Assembly (NCBI GenBank): GCA_016281355.1
Contig: JAEEIL010000001.1
Coordinates: 1 to 43,486, forward strand
Length of the DNA: 43,486 nucleotides
Direction of reading: 5' to 3'
Source: Elusimicrobiaceae bacterium
GTDB lineage: Bacteria > Elusimicrobiota > Elusimicrobia > Elusimicrobiales > Elusimicrobiaceae
Under the pieces are notes generated by a model. That model had not been told where the DNA came from and ran no database searches. It saw only the letters and a program-made list of their open reading frames with translations. Shown here piece after piece: positions 31,592-40,215 of the stretch (positions are counted from its first letter, which is position 1; each line of letters opens with the position of its first letter). The position numbers and the translations under genes were made by a program.

Positions 31592-32872
31592 ATGAAAAAG
31601 ATTTTTATTTTTTTATTCGCTTTAAGTTTTGCGGCACCTGTTTTTTGTGAAGCTATCAAATTAAAAAACGGGTTGGTGGTTAACGGTTCAATTATTGACC
31701 GTAGTGAATATATTTTAAAAGTGCAGACTTCTTACGGCGTAATTTCTTTAAATCAAAGGGAAATTGAAAAAATTATGCCGGATCTCCACCGCGTATTTCT
31801 AAAAGGAGGGGGGGAATATGTCGGCACAGTAGTAGACTTAGACGATTTTAATTTGACTTTAAATACCGATAACGGCCTTGTGAATATTGATGTCGCACAA
31901 ATAACGTCAATGGAAATTTATGATTATGAAGAAGCTGCAAAACAAAAAAAATATGTTGAAACAAAAATAGAACAAGAAACCCAGAATAAAGCACAAGAGG
32001 AAGATAAAAAACAAAAAGCAGCAACCGAAACGACTTTAGGAACTTCCGGGTTAAGTTTCGATGAAGATTTAGAAAAAGTTTTCCCTTCAAAGCCTGAGGA
32101 ACAGGAAGAAATAAAGTATATTTATAAAACACATCAGGAAACCCCTGAGGAAATAAAAGCCGCCGAAGAAGAACAGGCAGCCGCGGAAGCCCTAACACCT
32201 ACTGAACAAGAACAAAAAGCAAAAGAAGAAGCAATATTTTTTGACCAAAATAAAAAGAGAAAAAACGGTAAAAATTATTTTGCTACTCAGATAGGTATGC
32301 TTAACACAAAATTAAATGTAGATATCTCTGATTTAGGTGGATCTACAGATTTTGAGGTATCCGGCTCCGGTGTTTATTTTGGGGTTGCTTATATGCGTAA
32401 ACTTACAAATCGTTTTTGGTGGGGCGGCGGAGTTGGCTTCGGGATGCTACCTAAAAAAAGTACGCGTTACAGTTATATGACCACTCCTTACGCTGGGGAA
32501 GAGCGTGATGTTCAAATAAGCGGTCAAATTTATGACTTAAATGCTTTATTTAATTTTTATCTCAATCCACAACATCCTGTGAGAGTTTATCTGACGGGAG
32601 GTGCGAGTGTAACTTCCTTAGGTATTGATAAAAGTATTGCGGACCTAGTTTATAATACCGCCAGTAGCAGTTTAGAATGGAATTCCCCGCAAACGCAAGA
32701 TACAACCCAAACAGTTTTCGGCGGCAATGTCGGGCTTGGGCTTGAGTGGACAGTGCAAGATATAAATATCGGCCTTGAGACACGCCTAAAATATACGACC
32801 CTGAAAAAAGAACTTTCAAATTCCCCAAAGAACAGTGTACTTGTAACTTTAAAAGCAAGTTGGTTTTTTTAA
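31592..32872 (+). CDS. Exported protein with C-terminal beta-barrel, probable outer-membrane protein
   Basis: The 426-residue product has a signal peptide (MKKIFIFLFALSFAAPVFCEA). An N-terminal region (about 20-105) has two short beta units of the form KLKNGLVVNGSIIDR and FLKGGGEYVGTVVDL, similar to Sm-like folds. A long Glu/Lys/Gln helix-rich linker (about 108-215) follows. The final 200 residues show the alternating pattern of an outer-membrane barrel and end in ASWFF, the expected terminal aromatic. I chose the ATG at the signal peptide; the longer frame begins at TTG inside a hairpin. The stop overlaps the glycerate kinase ATG (TAATG). Confidence 0.8.
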   Translation: MKKIFIFLFALSFAAPVFCEAIKLKNGLVVNGSIIDRSEYILKVQTSYGVISLNQREIEKIMPDLHRVFLKGGGEYVGTVVDLDDFNLTLNTDNGLVNIDVAQITSMEIYDYEEAAKQKKYVETKIEQETQNKAQEEDKKQKAATETTLGTSGLSFDEDLEKVFPSKPEEQEEIKYIYKTHQETPEEIKAAEEEQAAAEALTPTEQEQKAKEEAIFFDQNKKRKNGKNYFATQIGMLNTKLNVDISDLGGSTDFEVSGSGVYFGVAYMRKLTNRFWWGGGVGFGMLPKKSTRYSYMTTPYAGEERDVQISGQIYDLNALFNFYLNPQHPVRVYLTGGASVTSLGIDKSIADLVYNTASSSLEWNSPQTQDTTQTVFGGNVGLGLEWTVQDINIGLETRLKYTTLKKELSNSPKNSVLVTLKASWFF

Positions 32873-33942
32873 TGAAAACAATATTTTTTGTTAATGCTTT
32901 AAAAGGCTCTTTAAGCACGAGAGAAGTTTGTAAATTAAAAAGTAAATTTCCTTTAACTTTTGTGCCTTTAAGTGACGGTGGTGACGGTTTTTTAGAAACT
33001 GTTGTTTACGCTCTACCTGCTGCGAAAAAACATTTTATTCTTGCTAAAAATGCTTTAGGCAAAATTAAGAAAACACCTTATTTAATTTATAAAGATTCTG
33101 CTTTTATTGAGTGCGCAAAAATTGCCGGCCTTGCCGAAATTAAACCGGAGCAAAGAAAAGTTTTAAAAGCATCTTCCTTTGGTATAGGGACAGTTTTAAA
33201 AACCTTAAGTACAAAAGTTAAAACGATTTATATAGGGCTTGGCGGTGTTGCTTTTAATGACGGCGGAGCAGGTTGTTTGCAAGCATTAGGATATGAATTA
33301 CTTGATAATAAAAATAAACAAATTTCTTTGGGTATTTTAGGTTTATTAAAACTCAAAACAATTATTCCACCTAAAAATTTAAAAATGCCGAAAATAATTT
33401 GTTTTAGTGATGTGGAAAATAAATTATTCGGTCGTTTGGGGTCCGCACAAGTATATGGTCCGCAAAAGGGTGCAAACAAAAAAGAAGTTGTTTTGATTGA
33501 TAGCGCCCTAAAAAATTTCCAAAAAGTAATAGGTAAAAATTTAGATAAAAAATTTTACGGTGCAAGCGGTGCTTTACCTGCTGCATTATGCGGTGTTTTA
33601 AAAGCAAAAATAACAAAGGGAACACAAGAAATTTTTAAATTGATTAAAGCGGAAAATTTAATTAAAAAAGCAAATTTAGTTGTGACCTCAGAAGGTTGTT
33701 TAGACGAACAAAGTCTGTTTGGTAAAGCTCCTTTTGAAATTTTAAAACTTGCAAAAAAACATAAAAAACAAGTGCTTTTTATTTGCGGTAAGAATAAATT
33801 AAACAGTAGTGTGCTTAAAAAATATACAAATCTTACAGTGGCAGAACTTTGTGCTTTGGCAAAAAACAATAAAGACAGTTTTGTAAATGCAAAAGTTTAT
33901 TTGAAAAAAGTTCTGGGGGATTTGTATGAATATAAGCATTAA
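32872..33942 (+). CDS. Glycerate kinase (type I, GlxK/GarK family)
   Basis: The 356-residue product matches the glycerate kinase family. It has FKGS-like NALKGSLST at the N-terminus, LSDGGDGFLET (about 36-46), GLGGVAFNDGGAGCLQALG, VYGPQKGA and SEGCLDEQSLFGKAP. It phosphorylates glycerate to 2- or 3-phosphoglycerate in the cytoplasm. It is sandwiched by overlap between two envelope protein genes, an unexpected setting for a metabolic enzyme. The overlap upstream is 1 base and downstream 17 bases. Confidence 0.92.
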   Translation: MKTIFFVNALKGSLSTREVCKLKSKFPLTFVPLSDGGDGFLETVVYALPAAKKHFILAKNALGKIKKTPYLIYKDSAFIECAKIAGLAEIKPEQRKVLKASSFGIGTVLKTLSTKVKTIYIGLGGVAFNDGGAGCLQALGYELLDNKNKQISLGILGLLKLKTIIPPKNLKMPKIICFSDVENKLFGRLGSAQVYGPQKGANKKEVVLIDSALKNFQKVIGKNLDKKFYGASGALPAALCGVLKAKITKGTQEIFKLIKAENLIKKANLVVTSEGCLDEQSLFGKAPFEILKLAKKHKKQVLFICGKNKLNSSVLKKYTNLTVAELCALAKNNKDSFVNAKVYLKKVLGDLYEYKH

Positions 33943-35269
33943 AAAATATCTGATTTTCTGCACTGTCATAGTGCTTTCTCTTTCTGCTGCCTTGGCACAA
34001 AATACGCAAGATTTAGGTAAATATAACGGTAAGACTATCCAAAAAATTGAAATCAAAACAAAACGTGTAGATCCTGGAGTAGTGCGGCACAATTTTCTTC
34101 TCCAGGAAGGTGCTTTATTTGAAGAGGGCCGTTATAGGAGAGCAATAGAAAACTTGCATAATATGCGCATCTTCAAAAAACTTGATTTCAAAATTGATAG
34201 AACCCCACAAGATAATTTAATTATAAGGATTGAGGGTGATGACGGTGCCTATCTTTTCCCGCTTGCGTTTATTTCAGGCGGCGGACAAAAAGGCGTAGGT
34301 GTAACGTTGGTTGAAGGTAATTATCTTAAAAAAGGCGAAATGATTTATACATTTATGGGTTTTGGGGACGACGGTATAATGGCAATTTTAGGCGGGGCGT
34401 ATAAAGATTATTTCGCCAGTATTAAATTCGAAAACCTTAATTTTTACCGCCGTTTTTATGAACACAATTGGGTTAGTATGAAAGGTATTTTCGGTTCTGA
34501 CAAAGATAAAAAACATTTTCATAACCCTTTATCTGAAGTTTACCAAAAGCAAGACAAACTCTCCTTAACTCTTGCCAGGACTAAAAACGATTTTACAATC
34601 TTTTTAACACCGGAATATTTTTATTTAAATTCCGCAGATAATTTTAATGATGGTATACATTCCACGGTAACGGTTGGTGTAAATTATCAAAAAGATATGC
34701 GACGTGGAACTAATTTCGGCGCTTTATTTGGATATGGGCTTTCCGATAAAAAAGAGGCTTTAACAGATTTAACAAAGCGTAAATTCGGATACAGGTTGGG
34801 GAGTTCCTTCCAACAAGGATATAAATGGGCAGGTAACAGTTATAAAATTTTAAAACTTTATACTGAAATGCAAACCAATATTGAATTTAAAAACCGTAAT
34901 ATGCTTTTATTTTATTTGAAATGGCAAAACAGTTTTGGGTCACCTTTTGAAGATAAAGTTCAAACCCATGATTTGTTAGATTACGGTAAACACTTGCGTC
35001 AACGTTACGGCAGGCAAGGGCTGGGAACAGGGTTATCTTACGTTTGGTATCTTATTAGAGATAATGTCGGTCTTTTGAGTTTAAGCCCTTTTTATGAATT
35101 TGCTACTGTTTACGAGGGTAAACATTATTATAGTCAAAGCGGAGTTGGGGCGAATTTGGCTTATCAGTTTTGGCGTTTTCCTTTTCCTGTTGGGTTGAAT
35201 TATACTTATGGGATAAAAGACCATTGCCATCAGGTTTCCTTTACGATAGGGGCAAAATTTGGGCAATAG
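33926..35269 (+). CDS. Omp85/BamA-like outer-membrane protein with one POTRA-like domain
   Basis: The 447-residue product has a signal peptide (about 1-24). One POTRA-like domain follows (about 29-105: IQKIEIKTKRVDPGVVRHNF, YRRAIENLHNMRIFKKLDF). A beta-barrel of about 330 residues ends in VSFTIGAKFGQ. BamA has five POTRA domains and TamA three; a single one suggests a lineage-specific Omp85 member, perhaps a transporter for a dedicated partner. The barrel shows many aromatic girdle residues. GGGGGA precedes the ATG, which overlaps the glycerate kinase gene. Confidence 0.82.
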   Translation: MNISIKKYLIFCTVIVLSLSAALAQNTQDLGKYNGKTIQKIEIKTKRVDPGVVRHNFLLQEGALFEEGRYRRAIENLHNMRIFKKLDFKIDRTPQDNLIIRIEGDDGAYLFPLAFISGGGQKGVGVTLVEGNYLKKGEMIYTFMGFGDDGIMAILGGAYKDYFASIKFENLNFYRRFYEHNWVSMKGIFGSDKDKKHFHNPLSEVYQKQDKLSLTLARTKNDFTIFLTPEYFYLNSADNFNDGIHSTVTVGVNYQKDMRRGTNFGALFGYGLSDKKEALTDLTKRKFGYRLGSSFQQGYKWAGNSYKILKLYTEMQTNIEFKNRNMLLFYLKWQNSFGSPFEDKVQTHDLLDYGKHLRQRYGRQGLGTGLSYVWYLIRDNVGLLSLSPFYEFATVYEGKHYYSQSGVGANLAYQFWRFPFPVGLNYTYGIKDHCHQVSFTIGAKFGQ

Positions 35270-35288
35270 GAATTATTAATAATATTAT

Positions 35289-35492
35289 CTATTTTTCGAT
35301 AGATGTTTTCATACAAGACACATCGCCTTCTTTGTCTATAAAATAGGTGTATCCTGGTTGTTTTTTTATACCGACTTTTACGACTTTTTCTTGAGCTAAA
35401 TCTTTTATTCTTGAAACATCGCCCTCTTCATCTACGAAATAAAGATATTCTTTTTCAACATGTATGCCGAGTTTGTATATTTTTTCTATCAT
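35289..35492 (-). CDS. Small YLYF/GDVS-repeat protein, copy 1
   Basis: The 67-residue soluble product contains two copies of one unit: KLGIHVEKEYLYFVDEEGDVSRIK and, after a short linker, KVGIKKQPGYTYFIDKEGDVSCMK. The gene at 35614-35835 encodes a paralogue. I recall similar basic proteins with YLYFIDKDGDVSR in uncultured phyla, without assigned function. AGGAGA precedes the ATG, and a promoter (TTGTAA, 17 bases, TATAAT) stands upstream. The repeated beta-hairpin-like unit suggests a small binding protein. Confidence 0.75.
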   Translation of the reverse strand: MIEKIYKLGIHVEKEYLYFVDEEGDVSRIKDLAQEKVVKVGIKKQPGYTYFIDKEGDVSCMKTSIEK

Positions 35493-35531
35493 AATACTTC
35501 TCCTAAAATTTAAAGTAGATTTATTATTTTA

Positions 35532-35560
35532 ATTATATAAAATGTATTCTTATTTTACAA
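35532..35560 (-). promoter_or_regulatory. Promoter of small repeat protein copy 1
   Basis: TTGTAA and TATAAT on the minus strand are separated by exactly 17 bases. It lies directly before the terminator of the upstream paralogue. Confidence 0.75.
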
Positions 35561-35570
35561 TTTGGGCAAT

Positions 35571-35597
35571 AAAAAACCCCGCCTTGCGACGGGGTTT
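35571..35597 (-). terminator. Rho-independent terminator of small repeat protein copy 2
   Basis: AAACCCCG (35574-35581) pairs with CGGGGTTT (35590-35597) around an 8-base loop. A T-run of six follows on the minus strand. Confidence 0.9.
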
Positions 35598-35613
35598 AAA
35601 TTTTAATGCTTAA

Positions 35614-35835
35614 TTAAGCATTTTTCATTTTTGCGCGGGAAACATCACCTTTCTTATCTAAGAAATAGAGATATCCTTTTGCTTTTTTGATGCCGGCTTT
35701 TGCGACTTTTTTGGCTTTACCGCCTTTTTTGCCGCCGCGAGCCATTGCTACTTTTGCGACATCGCCGTCTTTATCAATAAAATAAAGAAAGCCTTCTTCA
35801 CGATCTACACCGAGTTTAAGTACTTTTTCTGCCAT
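35614..35835 (-). CDS. Small YLYF/GDVS-repeat protein, copy 2
   Basis: The 73-residue soluble product has two repeat units, KLGVDREEGFLYFIDKDGDVAK and KAGIKKAKGYLYFLDKKGDVSR. They are joined by a basic Gly-rich linker (ARGGKKGGKAKK) that recalls RNA- or DNA-binding tails. It is paralogous to the 67-residue protein and has its own promoter and terminator, so it is probably highly expressed. AGGAG precedes the ATG. Function unknown. Confidence 0.78.
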   Translation of the reverse strand: MAEKVLKLGVDREEGFLYFIDKDGDVAKVAMARGGKKGGKAKKVAKAGIKKAKGYLYFLDKKGDVSRAKMKNA

Positions 35836-35882
35836 GGTTTTTCTCCTAGGGTTTAAATAGGGGGTTTAACCCCGTTACCAAA

Positions 35883-35911
35883 AGTGTATTAAATATTTGC
35901 GTATTTTGCAA
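35883..35911 (-). promoter_or_regulatory. Promoter of small repeat protein copy 2
   Basis: TTGCAA and TACACT on the minus strand are separated by 17 bases. The leader then contains a GGGGT/ACCCC hairpin. The stretch 35912-36001 holds only AT-rich sequence. Confidence 0.7.
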
Positions 35912-36001
35912 GTATTTCTTTTGACGGGACACCCTCTAAGATTATTTTAGCACATTTTTAGCATATTTTTACAAGTATTTTTTAGACCTATTTTTTGAGG
36001 T

Positions 36002-36030
36002 TTTACACTTTAAATAATTTTTGATAAAAT
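36002..36030 (+). promoter_or_regulatory. Promoter of tRNA-Arg and the CCA-adding-enzyme gene
   Basis: TTTACA and TAAAAT are separated by 17 bases, and TGA before the -10 gives an extended element (TGATAAAAT). The tRNA begins 42 bases later. Confidence 0.7.
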
Positions 36031-36071
36031 TATTTATGGCTTTCGGCTGTGCCGATAGTCAAATTTGTGTT

Positions 36072-36143
36072 GCCCCGTTAGCTCAATGGATAGAGTACCG
36101 GTCTTCGGAACCGAGGATGTGGGTTCAAGTCCCTCACGGGGTA
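36072..36143 (+). tRNA. tRNA-Arg (TCG)
   Basis: The acceptor stem GCCCCGT pairs with ACGGGGT (36136-36142) with one G-T wobble. The D arm is GCTC...GAGT, and the anticodon TCG is at 36105-36107 in the loop CTTCGGA. The T arm contains GGTTCAAGTCC. The 3' CCA is not encoded. The downstream start codon is only 6 bases from the discriminator base. Confidence 0.96.
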
Positions 36144-36149
36144 ATTACT

Positions 36150-37250
36150 ATGAGTATAAAATTATTAAAAGAACTTGGGCAGGTAGCAGATAAACATAGC
36201 CTCAAAATTTGGGCTGTGGGTGGTTTTGCACGTGATTTTGTCTTGCATAAAAAAACAAAAGATATTGATATTTGTGTAGAGGATGATACTGCCCCCCTTA
36301 TAAATTATTGCCAAAAAACAAAAGGGGCAAGTGTACAAAAGTTTAATAATTTCGGTACTGCACGTGTAATCTTTAAAGATGGTTTTAAACTTGATTTTGT
36401 TTGTTGCCGAAAAGAAATTTACCCAAAACCGGCCGCTTTGCCTGTTGTCAGTAAAGCGACAATAAAAGAAGATTTATTCAGGCGCGATTTTACTTGTAAT
36501 GCCTTGGCTTTAAGTTTATTGCCCGACGAATTCTTTAAAGTTTACGATTTATATAATTCTTTAAAAGATATAAAAAATAAAAAAGTTTCTGTTTTGCATG
36601 CAAAAAGTTTTGAAGATGACCCAACCCGCCTTTACCGCGCTTTGCGTTTTGCCGCACGCCTTAATTTTAAACTTTCTAAAGACACGGAAAAATTATTTAA
36701 AACCGCTTTGCAAAAAAAGTATGCTTCACTTTTAAGCCCTGTTCGCAAAACAAATGAAATAATAAAGTTTTTGGAGGAAAACAAACCCTCGAAAGTATTT
36801 AATTTAATTAAAAAATACAAAGCACAAAATTTAATTTACCCTAATTTTAAAGCACCGAAAAATATAGATAAATTTAAAACTTTAGAGGAAAGATTTGCAC
36901 TTTTAATTTTAACTCAAAAAGCACCGGAATTATTTTTAAAGACTTTACAAATGCCTAAAAATAATTTGGCTTTAACACATAATTTACTTAAATTTTATAA
37001 CGAGAAACACTCCCCTTATAAAGCATTAACAAAACAGGAAATAAACCTTATAAAAACCTTAATGCCAAAAATCAACAAATTTGCTTACTTGCCTTGTTTC
37101 ATCGATGGTAAAACTTTGCAAAAAATGGGTGCAAAGGGTGCAAAGATAAGTGAAGTCTTAAATAAAATTGCCGTGGCGCAATTTGCCGGGAAGATAAAAA
37201 CAAAAAGGGCCGCAGAAACTTTGGCCCTTAAAATGATTAAAGAAAATTAA
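36150..37250 (+). CDS. CCA-adding enzyme / poly(A) polymerase family nucleotidyltransferase
   Basis: The 366-residue product has the class II tRNA nucleotidyltransferase core: AVGGFARD (GG at 24-25, RD at 28-29), the catalytic DID (38-40) and RRDFTCNALAL. It then has the Arg-rich DPTRLYRALRFAARL segment and an all-helical tail with no HD domain visible. It would add or repair the 3' CCA of tRNAs; poly(A) polymerases share these motifs. The open frame extends upstream through the tRNA gene, but the ATG at MSIKLL is the sensible start. Its only GGGG site lies in the tRNA acceptor stem. Confidence 0.9.
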   Translation: MSIKLLKELGQVADKHSLKIWAVGGFARDFVLHKKTKDIDICVEDDTAPLINYCQKTKGASVQKFNNFGTARVIFKDGFKLDFVCCRKEIYPKPAALPVVSKATIKEDLFRRDFTCNALALSLLPDEFFKVYDLYNSLKDIKNKKVSVLHAKSFEDDPTRLYRALRFAARLNFKLSKDTEKLFKTALQKKYASLLSPVRKTNEIIKFLEENKPSKVFNLIKKYKAQNLIYPNFKAPKNIDKFKTLEERFALLILTQKAPELFLKTLQMPKNNLALTHNLLKFYNEKHSPYKALTKQEINLIKTLMPKINKFAYLPCFIDGKTLQKMGAKGAKISEVLNKIAVAQFAGKIKTKRAAETLALKMIKEN

Positions 37251-38305
37251 AAATCGTAAACTTCTTCTTCCTCTTGTTCTTGGTAATATTCGGGTTCTTG
37301 TTGAAGTTGTTCTTGTACACTTTGTGTGGCGTTTTGTTTTTTAGTGTTCTTTAATAATTTTGTACATTTTTCTTTCAAACCGTCGTTTGCTTGGTTATAA
37401 CGTTTATCCGCATAGGTTTGGCGTTTTTCTGCGGGCATTTGTTCGATTTCATACATAAAATCATACCACTTTTCTTTAAGGCCCGGGAAAAATTGCCTGA
37501 TGCATTCGCCGTTTGTTTGGGTTAAACTTTCATATTTTTTAAGGAAAACAAATAAAATTTTCTCATCTTCCTGGGCTTTATTTAAAACTTGATTTATTTT
37601 GTTTTCATCGATATTTTTGCCTTGTAAAAAAGGTGTTATCGTTTTTCTTAAATTTTTGAAATTATTTTGTTCCAAGATATAAGTACCATACCCCGCCTTT
37701 TCAAGCGGATAGAAAATCTGACGTAATTTTTTATAAGGGATTAACGCTTTATTAAATATATTCGTGTAGTAATCATTGCTTGCCAAGATATTTTTTGCAT
37801 AATTTTCCACTACGGGTTTTGCATTTTCCATAAAACTGTCTTTAGTCTCAGAGGAATTTAAAATATATTGTAAATCTGCCAAAAAACTAGCACGTAAGGT
37901 AAAGACATTCGCACATTGTTCTTTAGCCAGGCTAAGGGCAAGCTTTTCTACTTCTGTACGTTGCCAAGATTCTGAAACAAAATCTGAACTGTAATCTGTT
38001 TGCAAAAGGGTTAAGAGACTTTTTTTAAATTCATCGCAGGAAAAGAAAATATCTTTTTGTGTGGAATTATCTAATGCCGTAACCAGATATTGTTTTTCCC
38101 CGTAGAAACGGGAATCATCTTTTAAAGCTCTTAAAGGTTCAAGCAAAACGGTGTTTGTAACTTTGTCTATTTGTATTTCAAGCGGAGTTTTTGTTTTTTG
38201 TTCAAAAGGTGATGCGGCGACAGGTTTTTTGCCTGAAGGTTCTTGATTGCAGGCAACCATAAAAAATGCTACAAATAATAAAACAAAACTCTTTAAATAT
38301 CTCAT
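37247..38305 (-). CDS. Putative lipoprotein, last gene of the amino-sugar operon
   Basis: The 352-residue product starts with a signal peptide and a clear lipobox (FFMVAC, lipidated Cys near 19). The mature part is mostly helical, rich in Lys, Gln and Glu, and ends in an acidic Gln/Glu stretch (QQEPEYYQEQEEEEVYDF). No known domain was recognised. It follows nagA by 19 bases and probably shares its transcript. Its stop overlaps that of the convergent CCA-enzyme gene by four bases. Confidence 0.78.
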   Translation of the reverse strand: MRYLKSFVLLFVAFFMVACNQEPSGKKPVAASPFEQKTKTPLEIQIDKVTNTVLLEPLRALKDDSRFYGEKQYLVTALDNSTQKDIFFSCDEFKKSLLTLLQTDYSSDFVSESWQRTEVEKLALSLAKEQCANVFTLRASFLADLQYILNSSETKDSFMENAKPVVENYAKNILASNDYYTNIFNKALIPYKKLRQIFYPLEKAGYGTYILEQNNFKNLRKTITPFLQGKNIDENKINQVLNKAQEDEKILFVFLKKYESLTQTNGECIRQFFPGLKEKWYDFMYEIEQMPAEKRQTYADKRYNQANDGLKEKCTKLLKNTKKQNATQSVQEQLQQEPEYYQEQEEEEVYDF

Positions 38306-38324
38306 ACGAAAATTATAACATAAA

Positions 38325-39431
38325 TTAGAATTTCTTTAAAGTTAAAGTCTTTTTATCAAGCATAATAAAGTTTGCCGGCCGGCCCGGTTTAATACTTAAA
38401 TCAAGCCCAAAACGTTTCGCCGGGTTTGTGCTTGCTGCTTGCAAAGCATATTCCAAAGGATAGCCCCATTTAACTAAATTTTGTACCGCTTTAAGCATGG
38501 TTAAGGCAGAACCTGCGATAACGCCATCATTAGTGCGGACAAATACACCGTTTTGTATTTTAACCTTTTGACCGTTTGAAAGCCCTTCTTTTTTACCGGT
38601 TGGTGTTAGAGCATCGGTGATAATAAAAACTCTTTCAGGTGCTTTTTGTTTTAGAAATAAATTTACGGCTTGTGGGCAGACATGAACGCCGTCTGCAATA
38701 ATTTCAGCCGAAAAATCTTTTAAATAAAATATTGTGCCGACAGCGCCCAAATCGCGGTGATGAAGGGCAGACATTGCGTTATATAAATGTGTTGCGTGAT
38801 TTATGCCTAGTTTAAAACCTTTAAGCATTTCCCCGTAAGTTGCGGAAGTATGGCCCGCTTGAAGCAAAATATTATGTTTTTTAGCGAATTTAACAAGTGT
38901 ATTTAAATTTTTAACTTCGGGTGCAACAGTCATGGAAACAATTTTCCCTTTTGCTGCCGTCCAAAGTGTTTGCAAAGTTTTTAAAGAAATTTGTTGCACA
39001 TCTTCTTTACGCATAAAGCCAAGTTTGTTTGGAGAAATAAAAGGCCCTTCTAAGTGAAACCCGATAATTTTTGCCCCCTTTTCTTTACCGATTGATGGAG
39101 CAAATTTTTTAAGTATCGCAACGGTTTGTTTTATAGGCGTTGTGAAAACCGTCGGGCAAAAAGCATAAACACCTTGTTTCTTAAGTTCTAAAGAAAGTTT
39201 AAGCAAAGCATTTTTATCATCACTATCCACACCATAACCATAAGAACCGTGAATATGTGTATCGACGAAAGGAGTGGTTAAAATATTATTTTTAAGATCA
39301 ACAACTTTTTGCGCTTTAGGCAAAGTACCTGCGGTAATTATTTTTTTAATTTTACCGTCCGCGACTAAAATACTTGCTTTAAATTTTTTACCACCGTCAA
39401 TAATTACGGCATTTTTATATAATATTTCCAT
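38325..39431 (-). CDS. nagA: N-acetylglucosamine-6-phosphate deacetylase
   Basis: The 368-residue amidohydrolase removes the acetyl group from GlcNAc-6-phosphate. It shows the metal site HIHG (about 58-61), the HLEGPF motif, QAGHTSA, NHATHLYNAM and the catalytic Asp in IITDA. The protein is near the usual length. It follows nagB by one base, giving a complete two-step route from GlcNAc-6-P to fructose-6-phosphate. Confidence 0.96.
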   Translation of the reverse strand: MEILYKNAVIIDGGKKFKASILVADGKIKKIITAGTLPKAQKVVDLKNNILTTPFVDTHIHGSYGYGVDSDDKNALLKLSLELKKQGVYAFCPTVFTTPIKQTVAILKKFAPSIGKEKGAKIIGFHLEGPFISPNKLGFMRKEDVQQISLKTLQTLWTAAKGKIVSMTVAPEVKNLNTLVKFAKKHNILLQAGHTSATYGEMLKGFKLGINHATHLYNAMSALHHRDLGAVGTIFYLKDFSAEIIADGVHVCPQAVNLFLKQKAPERVFIITDALTPTGKKEGLSNGQKVKIQNGVFVRTNDGVIAGSALTMLKAVQNLVKWGYPLEYALQAASTNPAKRFGLDLSIKPGRPANFIMLDKKTLTLKKF

Positions 39432-39432
39432 A

Positions 39433-40215
39433 TCAATTTATAAATGAGCAAAGCCCGCAATTTTGCTTTGTTGTTTTTGAAATTTCCGAGGTTGCTGCTT
39501 TATCTGCGATAATAAAAGTACGTGGATGTTTTTGCAAAACCGTTATAGGCCAGTCAGTATTTTGTTTATCTTCAAAAGCGTGATACAAAGCCTGCGATTT
39601 TTTATTGCCGGTCGCCATAATTATAACTTCTTTTGCGTCCATGATTGTATAAAGCCCCATAGTCAGTGCACGTGTAGGAACCTGTGAAATATCACCGTTA
39701 AAAAAACGTGCGTTTGCGGCAATTGTGTTTGATGTTAAATCTACCACGCGTGTTTTTGAATCAAACGCACTGCCGGGTTCATTGAAAGCAATATGCCCAT
39801 TTTGCCCTACACCGCCGATGAACAAATCAATGCCGCCGTAGTTTTTTATTTTTTCTTCGTAGTTTGCACATTCTTGCTCTAAATTTTTGGCGTTTCCGTT
39901 TAAAATATTTATTTGCTCTTTTGAAATTTTTATATGGTTAAATAAATTTTTTGCCATAAAAGAATGGTAACTTTCAGGATGATTTTCCGGCAAACCGGCA
40001 TATTCATCCAAATTAAAAGTTACCACTTTATCAAAATTTAATCCGTCTTGGTAAAACTTAACTAAATTCTTATACAAATCAACTGCCGTTCCACCTGTTG
40101 GGAATGCAAGCACTAAGTAAGGCTTGCTTTTTGTCGGAACAAAAGATTTGATTCTATTTTTTACATAGGATGCTGTTAAAAAACCGATATTATCTTCTGT
40201 TTCAATTAAGTACAT
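39433..40215 (-). CDS. nagB: Glucosamine-6-phosphate deaminase
   Basis: The 260-residue enzyme converts glucosamine-6-phosphate to fructose-6-phosphate and ammonia. Family motifs are FPTGGTAVDLY, FNLDEYAGLP..HPESYHSFM, GGVGQNGHIAFNEPGS and MGLYTIMDAKEV. The ATG directly follows the stop of the outer-membrane protein gene. The phosphate-loop segment reads PTGGT instead of the more common PTGST, a mild change. Confidence 0.95.
   Translation of the reverse strand: MYLIETEDNIGFLTASYVKNRIKSFVPTKSKPYLVLAFPTGGTAVDLYKNLVKFYQDGLNFDKVVTFNLDEYAGLPENHPESYHSFMAKNLFNHIKISKEQINILNGNAKNLEQECANYEEKIKNYGGIDLFIGGVGQNGHIAFNEPGSAFDSKTRVVDLTSNTIAANARFFNGDISQVPTRALTMGLYTIMDAKEVIIMATGNKKSQALYHAFEDKQNTDWPITVLQKHPRTFIIADKAATSEISKTTKQNCGLCSFIN

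Noticed and set aside
36021-36149. An upstream extension of the CCA-enzyme gene with 43 extra codons
   Set aside because: It is the translated tRNA-Arg gene and its promoter region.
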